Source: Lanius collurio (Eukaryota > Chordata > Aves > Passeriformes > Laniidae). From it: 64,000 nt of DNA. Positions within the stretch are counted from its first letter, which is position 1. Each line of letters begins with the position of its first letter. Shown here in pieces: positions 23,038 through 34,900 of the stretch. The stretch lies in the NCBI GenBank assembly GCA_020086605.1, contig JACBWW010000021.1, forward strand, positions 3,504,803-3,568,802, written 5' to 3'. The position numbers and the translations under genes are program-made. Under the pieces are notes generated by a model that was not told the DNA's origin, did no database searches, and saw nothing but the letters and a program-made list of their open reading frames with translations.

Positions 23038-26000
23038 TTACAACTTCAGTTTATGAACAGAGAGTGCTTTCTCCTTCTTCTGTTTCTTCTTTAATTTGCT
23101 TGCATCTTTGATTTGCATTCTCACTTGATCTTGTAGCTGAGAAAAGAAGGCCTGGGATGATTTCAAAGCCTTGTCTTTACCTTCATCCTGTCAATGGACA
23201 AAACATTTGTTATAACCAAGAAATGCACAAAGAGTACCATTATATTACGTACTAGTTACTCACATATACTTGACTTAAATTTTACTTAAAAAAAGATCTA
23301 GTAACTGATTTTCAAAGGATATTTTTCACCATATTTTTATTCCACTCCCGCTATCTAAAGAAATAAAGATTACATTCTCTTTCTAAGTAGCAATTAGCAT
23401 GATCAGTAAGAGCAGGCATATCAAGAACAGATCCTGGCACATCATTAACTACAACTGGGTATCTGTATTTTGTATTCTGCTTGCCTTCTGAAAAGGTAAG
23501 CACAAGCATCTGGAAGTAATGAAGTTATTTTTCCTGTTAGTTTCTAATACTTCAGAATTTCAGAGATTTTTACACTTTTATTTAAAAGACATAATAAGTG
23601 GTGCACAAATTTACTATTTTATAGCAGGCAAAACTGTATCAATCTGATGAGATTACAGGGAAGGCTCCACAATAAGGACAAAGTTAAATAGGAATATTTT
23701 ATTACAAAACAGTTTGAATTACCCAAAGCTTATATAGAACATAGAAACCTAATGTGCATTCAAGATGAAGTGGAATGGCTTAAATGAAGGAAATAAAGAA
23801 CACGTCTTGGTATTTGCAAGAATATCATCTTGTGAACTTTGAAATAAACAGAGAAGTAGCACCTCACACAAAATCATTTCTGCCCAATGAACATACTTTT
23901 ATATATACTTTTACTTTATACTTTTATATAAAGTAATTGTATCAGACAGCTTTTTCATATTTTCCCAACCTTATACTTGTAATTCTTTGAGATAAAGTTT
24001 CCTTTCTTCTCTAGCTAAAATTATCTATCCTTGGGATTTTAGTCTTACCTTGAGCAGAGATGCTTTGCCTTCTTTGGTAAGCCTTTTTAATTTTGCTGCA
24101 GCAGCTTTTTTGCTAAGTTTTGTGCCTTGTTCTGGTTTCATCTTTTCAAGAAGCTTTTGACGTTTCTCCTTTTCCCTTCTCTTCATTCGTTTACGGAGCT
24201 TTTTCCTTCTTAGTTCTCGTTTTTTGTCTGTGGGAGTCTTTTCTGCATCTGTTTTTACATCACCAGCTTTGTTCTTTTCCTAAAGAGAAGAAAATCTTTA
24301 GATCCATAACAGTGCAAAAGACAAGACTCACTTCACAGAACTCAAAATCTGTCTCAGCATTTCCCTTATTACAAGTGCCAGCTCAGGATAAGGCAAAGGT
24401 CAAAAACTGGCAAAAGCTGGGAAATGAGATTTTACAGTTGATCCAGGAGAGGCTAATTGCTCTGCTCTAGGACAGGCTAATTGCTCTGCTCTAGTGCCAT
24501 TTAGCTTTCCCCTTCCCAGTACCCACATATATGTTGGAACAACAATGGCCATCACGTAACAGTCAAGATCAAAACCAAAGCATAATATTATGGCCTATGG
24601 GAGTCAATTAAAATTCACTGTTTCCCCAGATAGCAAAAAAAAAAAAACCAAACCCCCCCCAACAACCACCAATGCTAAAATTCTAGACAAAAAAGTCCAC
24701 GAAGTCCACCCACCAGGATGAGAAGGGGCAGAATTTCCACTGATCTGACAGACAGTACAACCTTCTATAAACCACACAGGTCCTCTCCCAATCCTTATGC
24801 CATTTTATACTTACCTTGATCTCCTCTGGTGCTAAAAGAGCAGCATCACTAACAGCAACTGGTGCTACTTCTTCCACACTGATCGCTGGAAGGTTCGAAA
24901 CGATTTTAACTTCTGGCACCGGCTAGAAATAAGGTGACACATTCAGGACTGAGCACAGCATCTCAGCAGCTGACAGACAACTGAAGATCCCAAGTATTTG
25001 GGTTTGTTTAGAGTCAATCACAGTGCATTTAATATTAAATAAGAATGAGCTCAGTAAACATCAATGTTTACTTTACTTTCAATTTCTGGAATGTATTTTA
25101 AAGTATCCAGTTAAAAAAAAGGGGAGAAAGCCCCCAACTTTATGACACTTGTGCACTTACTGGTTTGGGTGTAAAGTGGAAATTACAAAGTGCATCCAGC
25201 TTCTGGAACAGTGAATCCATCATTTCCTGAATTTCTTTGTGTTCAGGATTTTCTTCCTCTTCAGTCTTTTGCTGCATTAAAAATGCAATTTTTAATTCAC
25301 ACGGCTATTTTACTTTAGCAAGACTGGTAACAACACAACGTACAATTCAGAGCCATTTCACTGGTGAACACTCAGACAAAGACTCAAATACTTCCACTTT
25401 GAAAGTGTATAACTGAACACACAAGATTATGTGGTGTGAACTTCATACCCAAAGGAAAGGCATTGTCTGTGTTACCTGGTGAAGTTTCATGTATTCTTGC
25501 TCATAGATTTCTGCGAGACTCAGCTTACTCTTCTCATGATCTAAAGTGATCCGTTTCTTGTACTCAAAAGCTTCCTCTTTGGGTTTTTCTTTTGGTACTA
25601 CATCATCCCATGCCTGAGAAAGTCATAAAGTAGTGACCAAATGCAACTACAGTCAAATATCAGCTACATCTTATTTAGAGCATTTTTCAGTTATATATCT
25701 GGCACATTAACTAGTTTATGCATGTGGCTTCCAAAGACTCATTAAGTTTTGCACTTTCATTTGGAAAAAAAAAGTAATGAAAGTTACATCTCCAGCTCAT
25801 GCCATTGCTTCAAGTGAATGAGGACAAAAACTTTTACAAATTAACAAATTCCTCCCCATCTTTTTTTAATTCAATGAACAATAAGGCTCAACAAGCTGTG
25901 AGATACAAATTTTCTATCAGTGGCTTTGAAGAAAAATGAAGTAAAAAACTGAGTTTTGGTCACTGCTCAGAATGCTCAGAGCACTAGTTATGGTAACAAT

Positions 26001-29000
26001 CAAAACTTACAGACTGGCATTATATTCCAAAAAACCCCTTACAGCTTCATATGCACACAAGCATGTTTTAAAGTGCACCAAAGCTTGGCACGTAACAGGA
26101 ATATAAAAATAGGGCTCCTTAGAAATCTAAAGATACGTTCATCAAGACAAAGGCATAAAACAACCCATTGCAGAAATTAAGATAGCTCTACACCTAACAT
26201 TGGAAATGCTTTAAACTCATCCTTGGAATGTGCCCTATGAATCAAGCCTATGAACAATATAAGGAGGAACACGTAAGATAATATTAACCTCATCCAATAT
26301 TCTCTGTTTAATGATATCTTCAAGCTGAAAAGTAGTTTCTTCTGTGATCACAGGTGCTGAAAGGAAAAAGTGAAGTATTTTAAAATTAATGTTTCTCCAG
26401 CAAGAAATAGTTCTTGTTCTACAAAGAATAAACTACAGAAAAAGAAAGTAAAGCCTTCACAAAAATGTAGCAATTGAAGGTGAAGTAAGCAAATATAAGT
26501 TGTACTTATAAGTCATATTATGTGAGGCTCATAAATTACCAGGTCTGGCACCAAAGTTATTAACTTCCAGGTAAATTAAAAACTAACAAAAAGTATTATA
26601 ATTTCCAGTAGTTTCCACTATGAAAATGCACAACCTTAAAGTGATATCAAGAAGTTTAACTTGGTGTTCTGTTACCCTGCTTGTGAGTCACAGGTGTTTT
26701 CAGCAAGGTCTAAGGGCAGAACACCCAACATGCTGTCAGGGAAGCCCTGTCCCCCTCCTTACCCATTCGGACTGCATGGTCAAAAAGTACTGTTTCTTCC
26801 AAAAGGCTGTTCTCAGGGCGTTTTTGTGCAGTCACTTCTCCTTTAAGCTGCCAAGGTTTCTCCTCTAACAACACTTCTTCTAAACTTTTTATTTTTTTGC
26901 TCATCTGAAAAACACAATTTCCTAAGACGTTTAAAACAGAGCTCACTCATAAACTCACACCAAGAAATTAATATTTACTTCAGGTACATGAGGGAATATA
27001 TGATTGCAGATGTATCTACGTAGATGAACCACATGTTTTTCTTAAATTTTAAACACCCTCTTTGTATTTGCTAGACTCTGAACAAATGGCACAACCAGTA
27101 AAAAAAAATTTTAAATTGCCAATGTTTCGAAGTATTAGCCAAATAAAATATGAACAAAACCCAAAACCACCCAAACCACAATTACCTTTTCCTGTCTCTT
27201 CTCAAAAGATGACTTTATTTCACTGGGATCGATGCTCTTCTCTAATTGCACTTCAGTTACATCTTCTGTTTCACTGTCATTTGGCAAACTAAAAGTTACT
27301 TTTTTAGAAGCTTCTTTAATTCTCATATGCTCCACCATTTCATCCATATCCTCAAACCTGTAACAGTAACACATAATATAAAATAAAGGTTGAGAGGCCT
27401 CTATAATTTTTCACATGAAGATGTTTCAGCTCTTAGATGTTTACCTGTTACAACTGACTTACACTTTACAACAGGTCTCAAAGACACCCCTAAAAATAGA
27501 GGATTCTAGGGAAACTTCTGAATAATAAAAAACACTTTGAACAACTCTTAATTGTTTTATTCAAAGAAATATCAAGGGACAATACTAAAAAAGATTAAAT
27601 AAACTGATTTTAAATCAGGTGACAACACAAACCATGATTATACAGCAGTTAACTGAGAATGGCAAACTATGACTAGAGTGTGGCATTCCCAGTATTTTCT
27701 GCTTCACTTTAGTGTAAAATTACAAGGATATTTTCACCTGCAAATAATGCCTGTACTTACTCAGACATACTTTCTTCATTTTGCTCTTCAATAGCACTGT
27801 CTGCTTCCTCTTCCTGATCCTCTTCAGCATCATTAGCTACTAAATCATCATCATCATCATCATCAACTGAATCAAAGAAATCTTTGTACGTCATATCTCT
27901 AGAACTTTTAATTGGCTAAAAAGGTGAGAGGGGAAGAAAAAAACCAAACAAGCCACAAGTGTTAAGACTGACAGAAATCAAAATTACGTCTTTTAAAGTT
28001 TTTGGTGCCTGAGGAACAGCACTACTTGTGTAACAGTAATTCAGGTTAGTAATGCATTAACATGTGGTAGGGCATCCTAGCAAAACTGATTTCTTTTACT
28101 GCTACTTACAATTCTCTACCACTTAAACATACAGAAGTCAAGGACCTGTAGATTTTGCTAAATACTTGTTGGAATGCACACAAATTCCCTGGGTATATCT
28201 CTTACTACTGAGAATGTATGGTAATCTTAAATAATAAAATACTTATTTTTGAAACAATTACTCCTCAATTGAAGTTATATCAGTTACAAAGCCATGTCCC
28301 TGGAAACAGCCCTTGGTTCATCAGCCACCTTAGTGATCTTTCACTGCCGGATGCTGAGTGACAAATCTTTTTCATTTGCTGGGTCACCTATTCTGCAGTT
28401 CTTCAAGGTCCCTTATTTCTTGTGGGTACTATCTCTTCCTTTATTTATGTAAAAGCCCAAGGGCCATCTAAGGAGAGACTGGAATAGCAGGATGCTATGT
28501 TCTTCTACACTAGGACAGTGTCTCACCAGATATTCATGTTAAAGTAAATCTTCAGAAGTAATCATTAGCCACCTAAACAAATTTAACTTGGCAGTTTCTA
28601 CACAGTTAAACAGTTTATGGTCATCCTAACAGATATCAGATTTTGATTTAAAGGAAAAGATACCAGAAAATTATTTTACTGATATTCTTACTTTGACTTT
28701 GGCTTCTTCAGAGTCTTCTTCCTCATCATCTGAGATAATGTCTTCAAAATAATTAATATCATCATCTTCTTCTTCTTCCTTGTCTTCCTTCTCTGCATGT
28801 TCTAAGAAAGCTTCCATTTCAGCCAGCTTGAAAAACTTGTCATCCACTACAGATTTTCTTCCCTTTTTTTTCAATGTGGTTTCCTTGGCTGTTTTAGCTT
28901 GTTGTTCCAGTGCTTCAATATCGAAGTCAATATCAGAATCCTCATCACTGTATTTCTGCATTATGCTTTCTCTGAGTTTACTCTGCTTTTCTTTAGCTTT

Positions 29001-29923
29001 AGTTTTATCTTTATCTTTTGTATAAACACTCTTCTGTTCAGTTTCTGCTTCCATTATGGTGTCTTCCGATTCCTTGTCACTGCTGGTCTCCTCATCAGAG
29101 ACATCCTCTTCCTGGTCAGAGAGAAGGCAGAGATCTTCATCTTCGGCATCCCTTGCAATGGATTTCTTGAAGAAATCGAGAACTGCATTGTTCTGGAGCT
29201 CTAGTTGCTGCCAAATCTGTTCTTCGTCAAAATTTTCTATCACCATCTCTTTTAGAGGACCCCCACGAACTATGTTAGTTCCTTTGTTCAAATCGTAGAG
29301 AGTCTTTGTCATTGCTCTGAAGTCGGCTGCCAGTCCATCCTGCACACTAAGAGCAGAATAAATAAAAGAGCTTAACACCTTCCATTAAGTTAATCACGCG
29401 GTCACGGTGCTGCTCTTTTTATATCTGCTTTGGTACACAGGTGCTACAGAGCAGCACCTTTCACCAGTTACTGCTGTGGCCTAACTTTCGACACATCTCC
29501 TGAAGTACTGCTAGTACACACTCATAGAAAAACAGAGACAAAATTCTTAATCCTTTCAGCTTTATTACACTTCGTGTATGAAGTAGCAGCTGGACAGAAT
29601 ATTTCAGCTTTCTATAGCTACATCTCACAATATGTTGATCGTATTTAAGCGCCTCAGACATTTTGGGGAAGTAAACTAAACACCTCAATCGTCCAAGAGC
29701 CAGAGCCCAAGTTTCAAAGGGGTAACTGCTCTTCTCCACCGCCTCGCTCCTCAACTTTTACACCTGGGTAGTCTCCTCCAGGCTTTTCTCTAGGGCTACC
29801 AATGTTTCCCCTCGCCGCCCCCCGGTACCTGAGGAAGCACTCGGGGCGCGCCGCCGCCGCTCCCGCCACCCGGAGGCAGGTCTGGATCCCCTGGAGCCCC
29901 GCGATTCCCGGCACGGCCGCCAT
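23038..29923 (-). CDS. MPHOSPH10: MPHOSPH10, U3 snoRNP protein MPP10 (complete coding exons)
   Basis: MPP10 works with IMP3 and IMP4 in the U3 snoRNP / small-subunit processome during nucleolar 18S rRNA maturation. Exons in coding order: 29923-29829, 29346-28692, 27915-27761, 27357-27186, 26904-26763, 26356-26289, 25613-25476, 25271-25161, 24922-24815, 24279-24049, 23187-23038 (TAA). They sum to 2025 nt, 674 aa (human 681), with all phases closing. Conserved blocks include [70 protein letters not shown] and [13 protein letters not shown]. Acidic stretches dominate residues about 70-300, including a run of seven Asp from GAT codons. The C-terminus (about 549-674) is Lys/Arg-rich and ends in SVHKLKL. 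I chose the ATG at 29923, inside the CpG island; an upstream in-frame ATG gives GC-driven sequence unlike the family. Confidence 0.97.
24450..24494. repeat. Two-copy tandem duplication in an MPHOSPH10 intron
   Basis: AGGCTAATTGCTCTGCTCTA(G) occurs perfectly at 24450-24470 and again at 24474-24494, a period of 24 bp. It lies between coding exons 9 and 10. Confidence 0.9.
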
Positions 29924-30080
29924 CGCCCCGCACACACGTGGGTACCCGGCACCACCTCCGCCGCGCGGCCCAGCACTCCGGTCCGGCCGCCTCCCGCGGC
30001 CGCCGCCAAGGTTCCGCACACAGTGGTTCCGCCCACGGAACCCTGCCCCGCCCCGCCTCCCGGGCCATGACAATCCCACC
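29780..30080 (-). promoter_or_regulatory. CpG island, MPHOSPH10 promoter and first exon
   Basis: GC/CpG-rich sequence covers the start codon and first donor (AG|gtaccggg at 29830-29825) of MPHOSPH10. No TATA box is evident. It is one of two separate islands between the head-to-head genes MPHOSPH10 and MCEE. Confidence 0.75.
29935..29940. promoter_or_regulatory. Canonical E-box CACGTG at the MPHOSPH10 start
   Basis: A palindromic CACGTG lies 12 bp upstream of the start codon within the CpG island. This is the preferred MYC/MAX (or USF) site. Ribosome-biogenesis genes are typical MYC targets, which fits MPHOSPH10. Binding itself is inferred. Confidence 0.5.
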
Positions 30081-31049
30081 TCCTCAGCCATGGCATTCCT
30101 GCCTCCCGAACCAAACCATCTCTACCTCCTGGCTCGGCCCTCCGTCAGAAGCGCCTCGTCGTCCCAGAACCGCAAGAAGGGTACGGCAGTCATGCACCGG
30201 TGGCTGCTGCTTCCCGCCCTGGGAAGGGCGCGGTGCTGCTACAGACCGGGATGTGCATCAGCACACGGAAACCTGCTCTAAAAATAGTGAAGCTACAGTC
30301 GTCTTCACAGTTTTGAGTCTCTGACCTAGATACAAGGGCTATTTTGGAACCGTACATTTCTGTGGGTAAAACACCCGACCTTACCTGGTGTCTCCAAGCG
30401 CAGGCTAATGAGGCATGCACACACCCCTTCACCATCAGCACAGCACTGCCCAGTGCTCTTCAACTCCCCTCTTACATCATGTAGTTTTCCTTAAAGTTTA
30501 TTTTATAAAGTCAAATTCAGCCTCACACCCACAGACCCCTTCCAGCCACCCACAGCCCTTCTGCAACTTGATCCAAAATTGTGACCAACCTTCCAACTTC
30601 AATACTGCTCTTGCCTGTGCTGCTTTCACATTTCCTTTCCACCAAAAAATAAAGCCTTTTCAGTGCAGAGAAAAGAACGCCCTGCGATGCCACTTCTGTG
30701 TGTCCCATCACTGTCACTTTGCACACTCAAAAAACTGTGGTGTGGAGCAGGGCCCAGCCAGCAGAGCCATGAGTGTGACCTGTACCTGCAATTCTCTGCA
30801 CATCAGAAACACGCTTGATACACAATGTGGGCTGGAAATTGAAAGTGTCATATATTAGGACTTTCTAATATCCATTTTGACCGCTGATTTTAATCTGCAC
30901 TTTTAACTAATCACATATAATCAGATTTGAAGTGGCACAAGCTGTTTATCTATTTAGGATATATCTCAGCAACTCATAGTGTGCTATGCCTGACACAATG
31001 GGATTGCAGCATCAGCAGACAGCCTCCTCACTCTCCTGAGTCTCTCTGG
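30081..31049. other. Spacer between the MPHOSPH10 island and a CR1 insertion
   Basis: GC content falls from the island edge into ordinary AT-rich DNA. Short open frames near 30.06-30.28 kb on the plus strand show no family signature. No RNA gene or convincing exon is seen. Confidence 0.5.
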
Positions 31050-31640
31050 CACAATGCTTCATGGCAACCTGGCCTGTATCAGATATAGTGCGGCAAGCAG
31101 GAACAGGGAAGTGATTCTTCCGCTGTATTCTGCACTGGTAAGGCAACACCTTGAGTTCTGTGTCCAGTTCTGGGCTCTTCAATTCAAGAAGAACATTGAG
31201 GTGCGGGAGCAAGTCCAGAGAACAGCAACAGAACTGGAAAAGGAACTGGAACGCAAATCTGATGAGGAGCAGCTGAGGAAGCAGGGGGCCTCAGCCTGGA
31301 GAAAGGAGGCTTGGGATGACCTTACTGCCCTCTAGAACTCCCTACATCAGGAGGGTGTAGCCAGATGAGGGTTGGTCTCCCCTTCCAGGCAACAGCAACA
31401 GGACAATAGGACATGGCCTCAAGCTGCACCAGGGTACATTTAGGTTGGACATCAGGACAAATTTCTTCACACTAAGGGCGATTAGATACTGGAATAGGCT
31501 GCCCAGGGAGGTGGTGCAGTTGCCATTGTTGAGGAAAGTCTGGATGTGGCACTAAGAGCTCTGGTTTAGGTGACAAGGTCGTGTTCAATCACAGTTTGGA
31601 CTCGATGAGGTCTCTTCCAACCTAATTGATTCTGTGGGAT
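31050..31640 (+). mobile_element. CR1 LINE 3' fragment (ORF2 end and 3' UTR)
   Basis: The translation shows the ORF2 C-terminal region, [20 protein letters not shown] then [20 protein letters not shown]. The CR1 tail follows (AGGCTGCCCAGGGAGGTGGT, then GACTCGATGAGGTCTCTTCC) and ends near TTGATTCTGTGG. Internal deletions and stops make it inactive. It lies between the MPHOSPH10 and MCEE promoters, in MCEE orientation. Confidence 0.92.
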
Positions 31641-31669
31641 TTGCTCAGAAAACTTCCTCGGCAAACGTC

Positions 31670-31926
31670 CCTTGCTACCGCAGGCCTCCTCCTTCGCACG
31701 TTCTCTCCCAGACCCGTGCAGTGCCGAGCCCAGCGGAGGGCACGGCCCTCGGGAGGACACGGCCGCCTCCCCGCAGCCAGGCGAGAGCCGCAGGTCCAAT
31801 GGCGCGTTGTGCTGCCGGGCACGGCCCCTCGCCGTGACACGCCGCTGTCGACACGCCGCGCTGGCGCCGGGCCCGCACGGAGGGTTCCGGGAGGGCGGCG
31901 CTGCCCGCGGCCGATCGGGCGGTGAG
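31670..31926 (+). promoter_or_regulatory. CpG island and promoter region of MCEE
   Basis: A GC-rich block starts directly after the CR1 tail and continues to about 32.09 kb across MCEE exon 1 and the start of intron 1. A CCAAT box followed by GGCGCG occurs at 31796-31806, about 130 bp before the ATG, which suggests NF-Y-type activation without a TATA box. Confidence 0.7.
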
Positions 31927-34900
31927 ATGGCGGCGGCGCTGCGGCGCGGAGCGGCCGGTAACGCGGGGCGGCGGCGGGAAGGGCGGAGGGAGGGGCGGCA
32001 CGACCGCGGGCAGCCGCGGCGGGGCCGCCACGGGACGGCCGCGGGTCTCGGTGCCTGCTCCGGCCTGGCGGATCTTCCCGTGAGAGCCTCGCAGGCCAAA
32101 CGGAACTACCGCTTTTGTAAATAAAAACAAGGTCTCCCGATCCAGCTGATGGGCACATTAACAACTGACATTAGCTGGCATAGGGTAAACTTACAGAGCA
32201 AACTCCAAACTCAAGGTGCAAGGAGAAGCTTGTCTTTTTTGAGGTGCGGTTTGGAGGTCAAATTCAAAATAATTTCCCGTACATGCTAATAACCTGTACT
32301 ACTCATTCTGGTAGGGCAGGTTAAACTCACAATACCTATACCACACTTGGTAGCTACAGAGCAGGAGAAAAGTGAATGAGAGGGTCAACACTGTCCGTGA
32401 TCAATTACTAGGATACTGGGAATGGAACACCTCTGTATGACTGCACTTTGATGGAGGGAACTAGAGCTGTAGCACAGTGAGACAGTTTCCATGAGCTGTG
32501 AAGCCCATCTGATTCCCAAAAGCCCCCTCCAGCATAGAGCAGAGCAGCACTATGAGCCCAGCTGGCGTCCAGAGTTCCTGAGATGCTCATACCACCTTGA
32601 AATTGCTGGGGTTTAAGAATGGCCACACTGTGCCCTTTCTCTGGTCCAGAGGGTGAACACACAGCACCTGTGTGCCAGATTCCCTATGGTGGCAGCATCC
32701 TCTCCATGCTTTGGGTGTTCTTCTCCACCTGAAATGGCTGACAACAGAGCAGTGCCAAGTGACAAGGTTCTAACTGCAATCCACTGTTGTAAAACCTTCC
32801 CATGGAGAACATGACTGAGTTCAGTTGGATTTGGCTTGTGTTTGATTCCTTAGTTTCCTTGATTAAAGTAATGAACACCGCTCTACATAAGAAGCAACAA
32901 ACAAGCCAATGAATAAACATTTGAGGGATGAGGATCTCAGTTTATGGGGTACTTCAGACTTGTTACTTTATAATCTGCTCTGTTAAAGAACGTAACCCTT
33001 ATTTGGTGCAACTGTATGGTCAAACTCTGATGTGCATAACACTAATAGATCAGTCAACCATTAATAGAATAAGCCCCAAATAGATCAAATAAAAAATATT
33101 CTTCAAATTCATCTGAGGAAAGTTATATACTATAGAACTAGTTTTGAGATGTATATATATAAATACAAGTGTTTTTTTCCTGGAAGCGTGGAAGTGATGG
33201 GATTTCAATCTGAAGTTTGCTGAAAAGCTTTCTTTTTTACTGCAGAGTCATTTTTTGATTATTGGGCTACAAGAAGATTAGAATTCTAAGTAATCTATAT
33301 AGTTACTAATCTAGATAATGCAAGAAAAACACAAATGCTTTTTGTTTAATCTCAGTCAATTATGGATTTAAAATTTATACTCTACATACATCTGACTAGA
33401 GCTAGGATAAATTCACAAGACTTCATAGAATAAATGCTTATAGGAGTGGGCATTTGAGTATCTTTGACTTTACAAGAATCCTAGGAATATATGTCACTTT
33501 TTTAATCTATTGTCTTCCCAGGAAACGCCACAAAAAATCAAGCATTTCTTGGGCAAAACCCAGAAGAAAGAACATTTTCTATTATTTTTTCTAGTGCCTC
33601 ACAAACAGCTGAGTAACAAAGTCTGTGTCAATTTACTTGAAATAGAAAAAATACAAATTAAATTGCAATAACTGTGTAGTCATATGCCCTGGGTGAAGTG
33701 CAGCAAGAATTATAGATGTCAGATGTAAAAGAGTGGGAAAATCCTTGCAGTAAAGACTGCTTGAAAAAAAGGATCTACAGTAGTAGTATTTCTATTGAAC
33801 TGCAGTCTGATAATCGTTGGAAGAAAGAATAAAACAGAAAAAGGCTCTGGAAAACGTAACAATTTGTGTAGTAAGAGATTCTTCTCTTTCAAACAGTTTT
33901 TCTTATTTGGAGAATAGCAGCCTCCTCCAAGTGGAAAAGTGCCTCTTGCTTCATCAAGAATTGAATCATGTCTTAAGAAATTGCAGTACAAAACTGAGCT
34001 ACTTCAGTAGAAGCTTAGGTGGGCAGAAAAGACTGCATAGCAGATGTTGGGGGGATTCTTACTTTTTGTAACACATTTATTTGCTCTGGTTAGCTGTCAA
34101 ATCCTATACTAGCTAATTTTCCATGCCTTTAATCATGCCACCTAGTTCTTGCAGTGTTTGTTACTTGATGCATTATAGACATTGCACAGTACTACTTCCT
34201 CAGGAAGTTACTTGGTTTGCTCTGATTCAGCTGCAGACAAGTGTTTCTAAAAAATAGTTTCTCCACAGACATTTGAAAAACAAGAATTTTTCTTTGTGTA
34301 GAAGTTTTTAGGGGATTTTTTTAACACGTAAAAAGTTGAAAAGCAGTTGCTCTCCTATACCTAGTATGACAGCTTAAAGTTAACAAGTGAAAGAATTGTC
34401 CAGAACTTCTGGCTATGATGAAGGAGATAACAGATTGACTGTGTGAAACCTGGCAAGAAATACTCCAGGGCAGTTACTTGCAGCACTGGACACGTTTCTG
34501 GAAATACTTAAATGTAGGATGTTGTTTTAGTATCATCAAAAGATTGCGAGTAGACTTACTTTTGTAATACTAAGTCCTTGTTAATATGCACATTGCATGC
34601 TGTAATTTTAAGTGTCAAATACATGCAAACATTTCTTTAGCCATCACAGCACCATGCTCAGAAAGGCTTAGATTTAAGGACTCATCCATTATCTATCTTT
34701 GTGAAGAAAAATTAACTGGTAGCTGTAGAATCTTGAATTCCTGCGGAATGGCAGATCTCAGTTCCATACAGTGAAGCAAAGCTGATTAATTACAGCTGTT
34801 ACTAACCTTACAAAGTACCAAGAGCCCAGCCAGGCTCTCTATCCTCAGTGTGTTGCAAAGCATCCCGAATCTCAGTGCATCATTGGCACAATCTCTTCAC

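Noticed and set aside
29714..30091. Alternative longer MPHOSPH10 N-terminus from an upstream in-frame ATG
   Set aside because: The extra residues are Gly/Arg/Pro-rich island translation unlike the family. The ATG at 29923 gives a length and start matching MPP10.
30063..30281. Plus-strand open frames with a donor-like AAG|gtacgg near 30180
   Set aside because: At the edge of the MPHOSPH10 island, with no matching downstream exon and no family resemblance.
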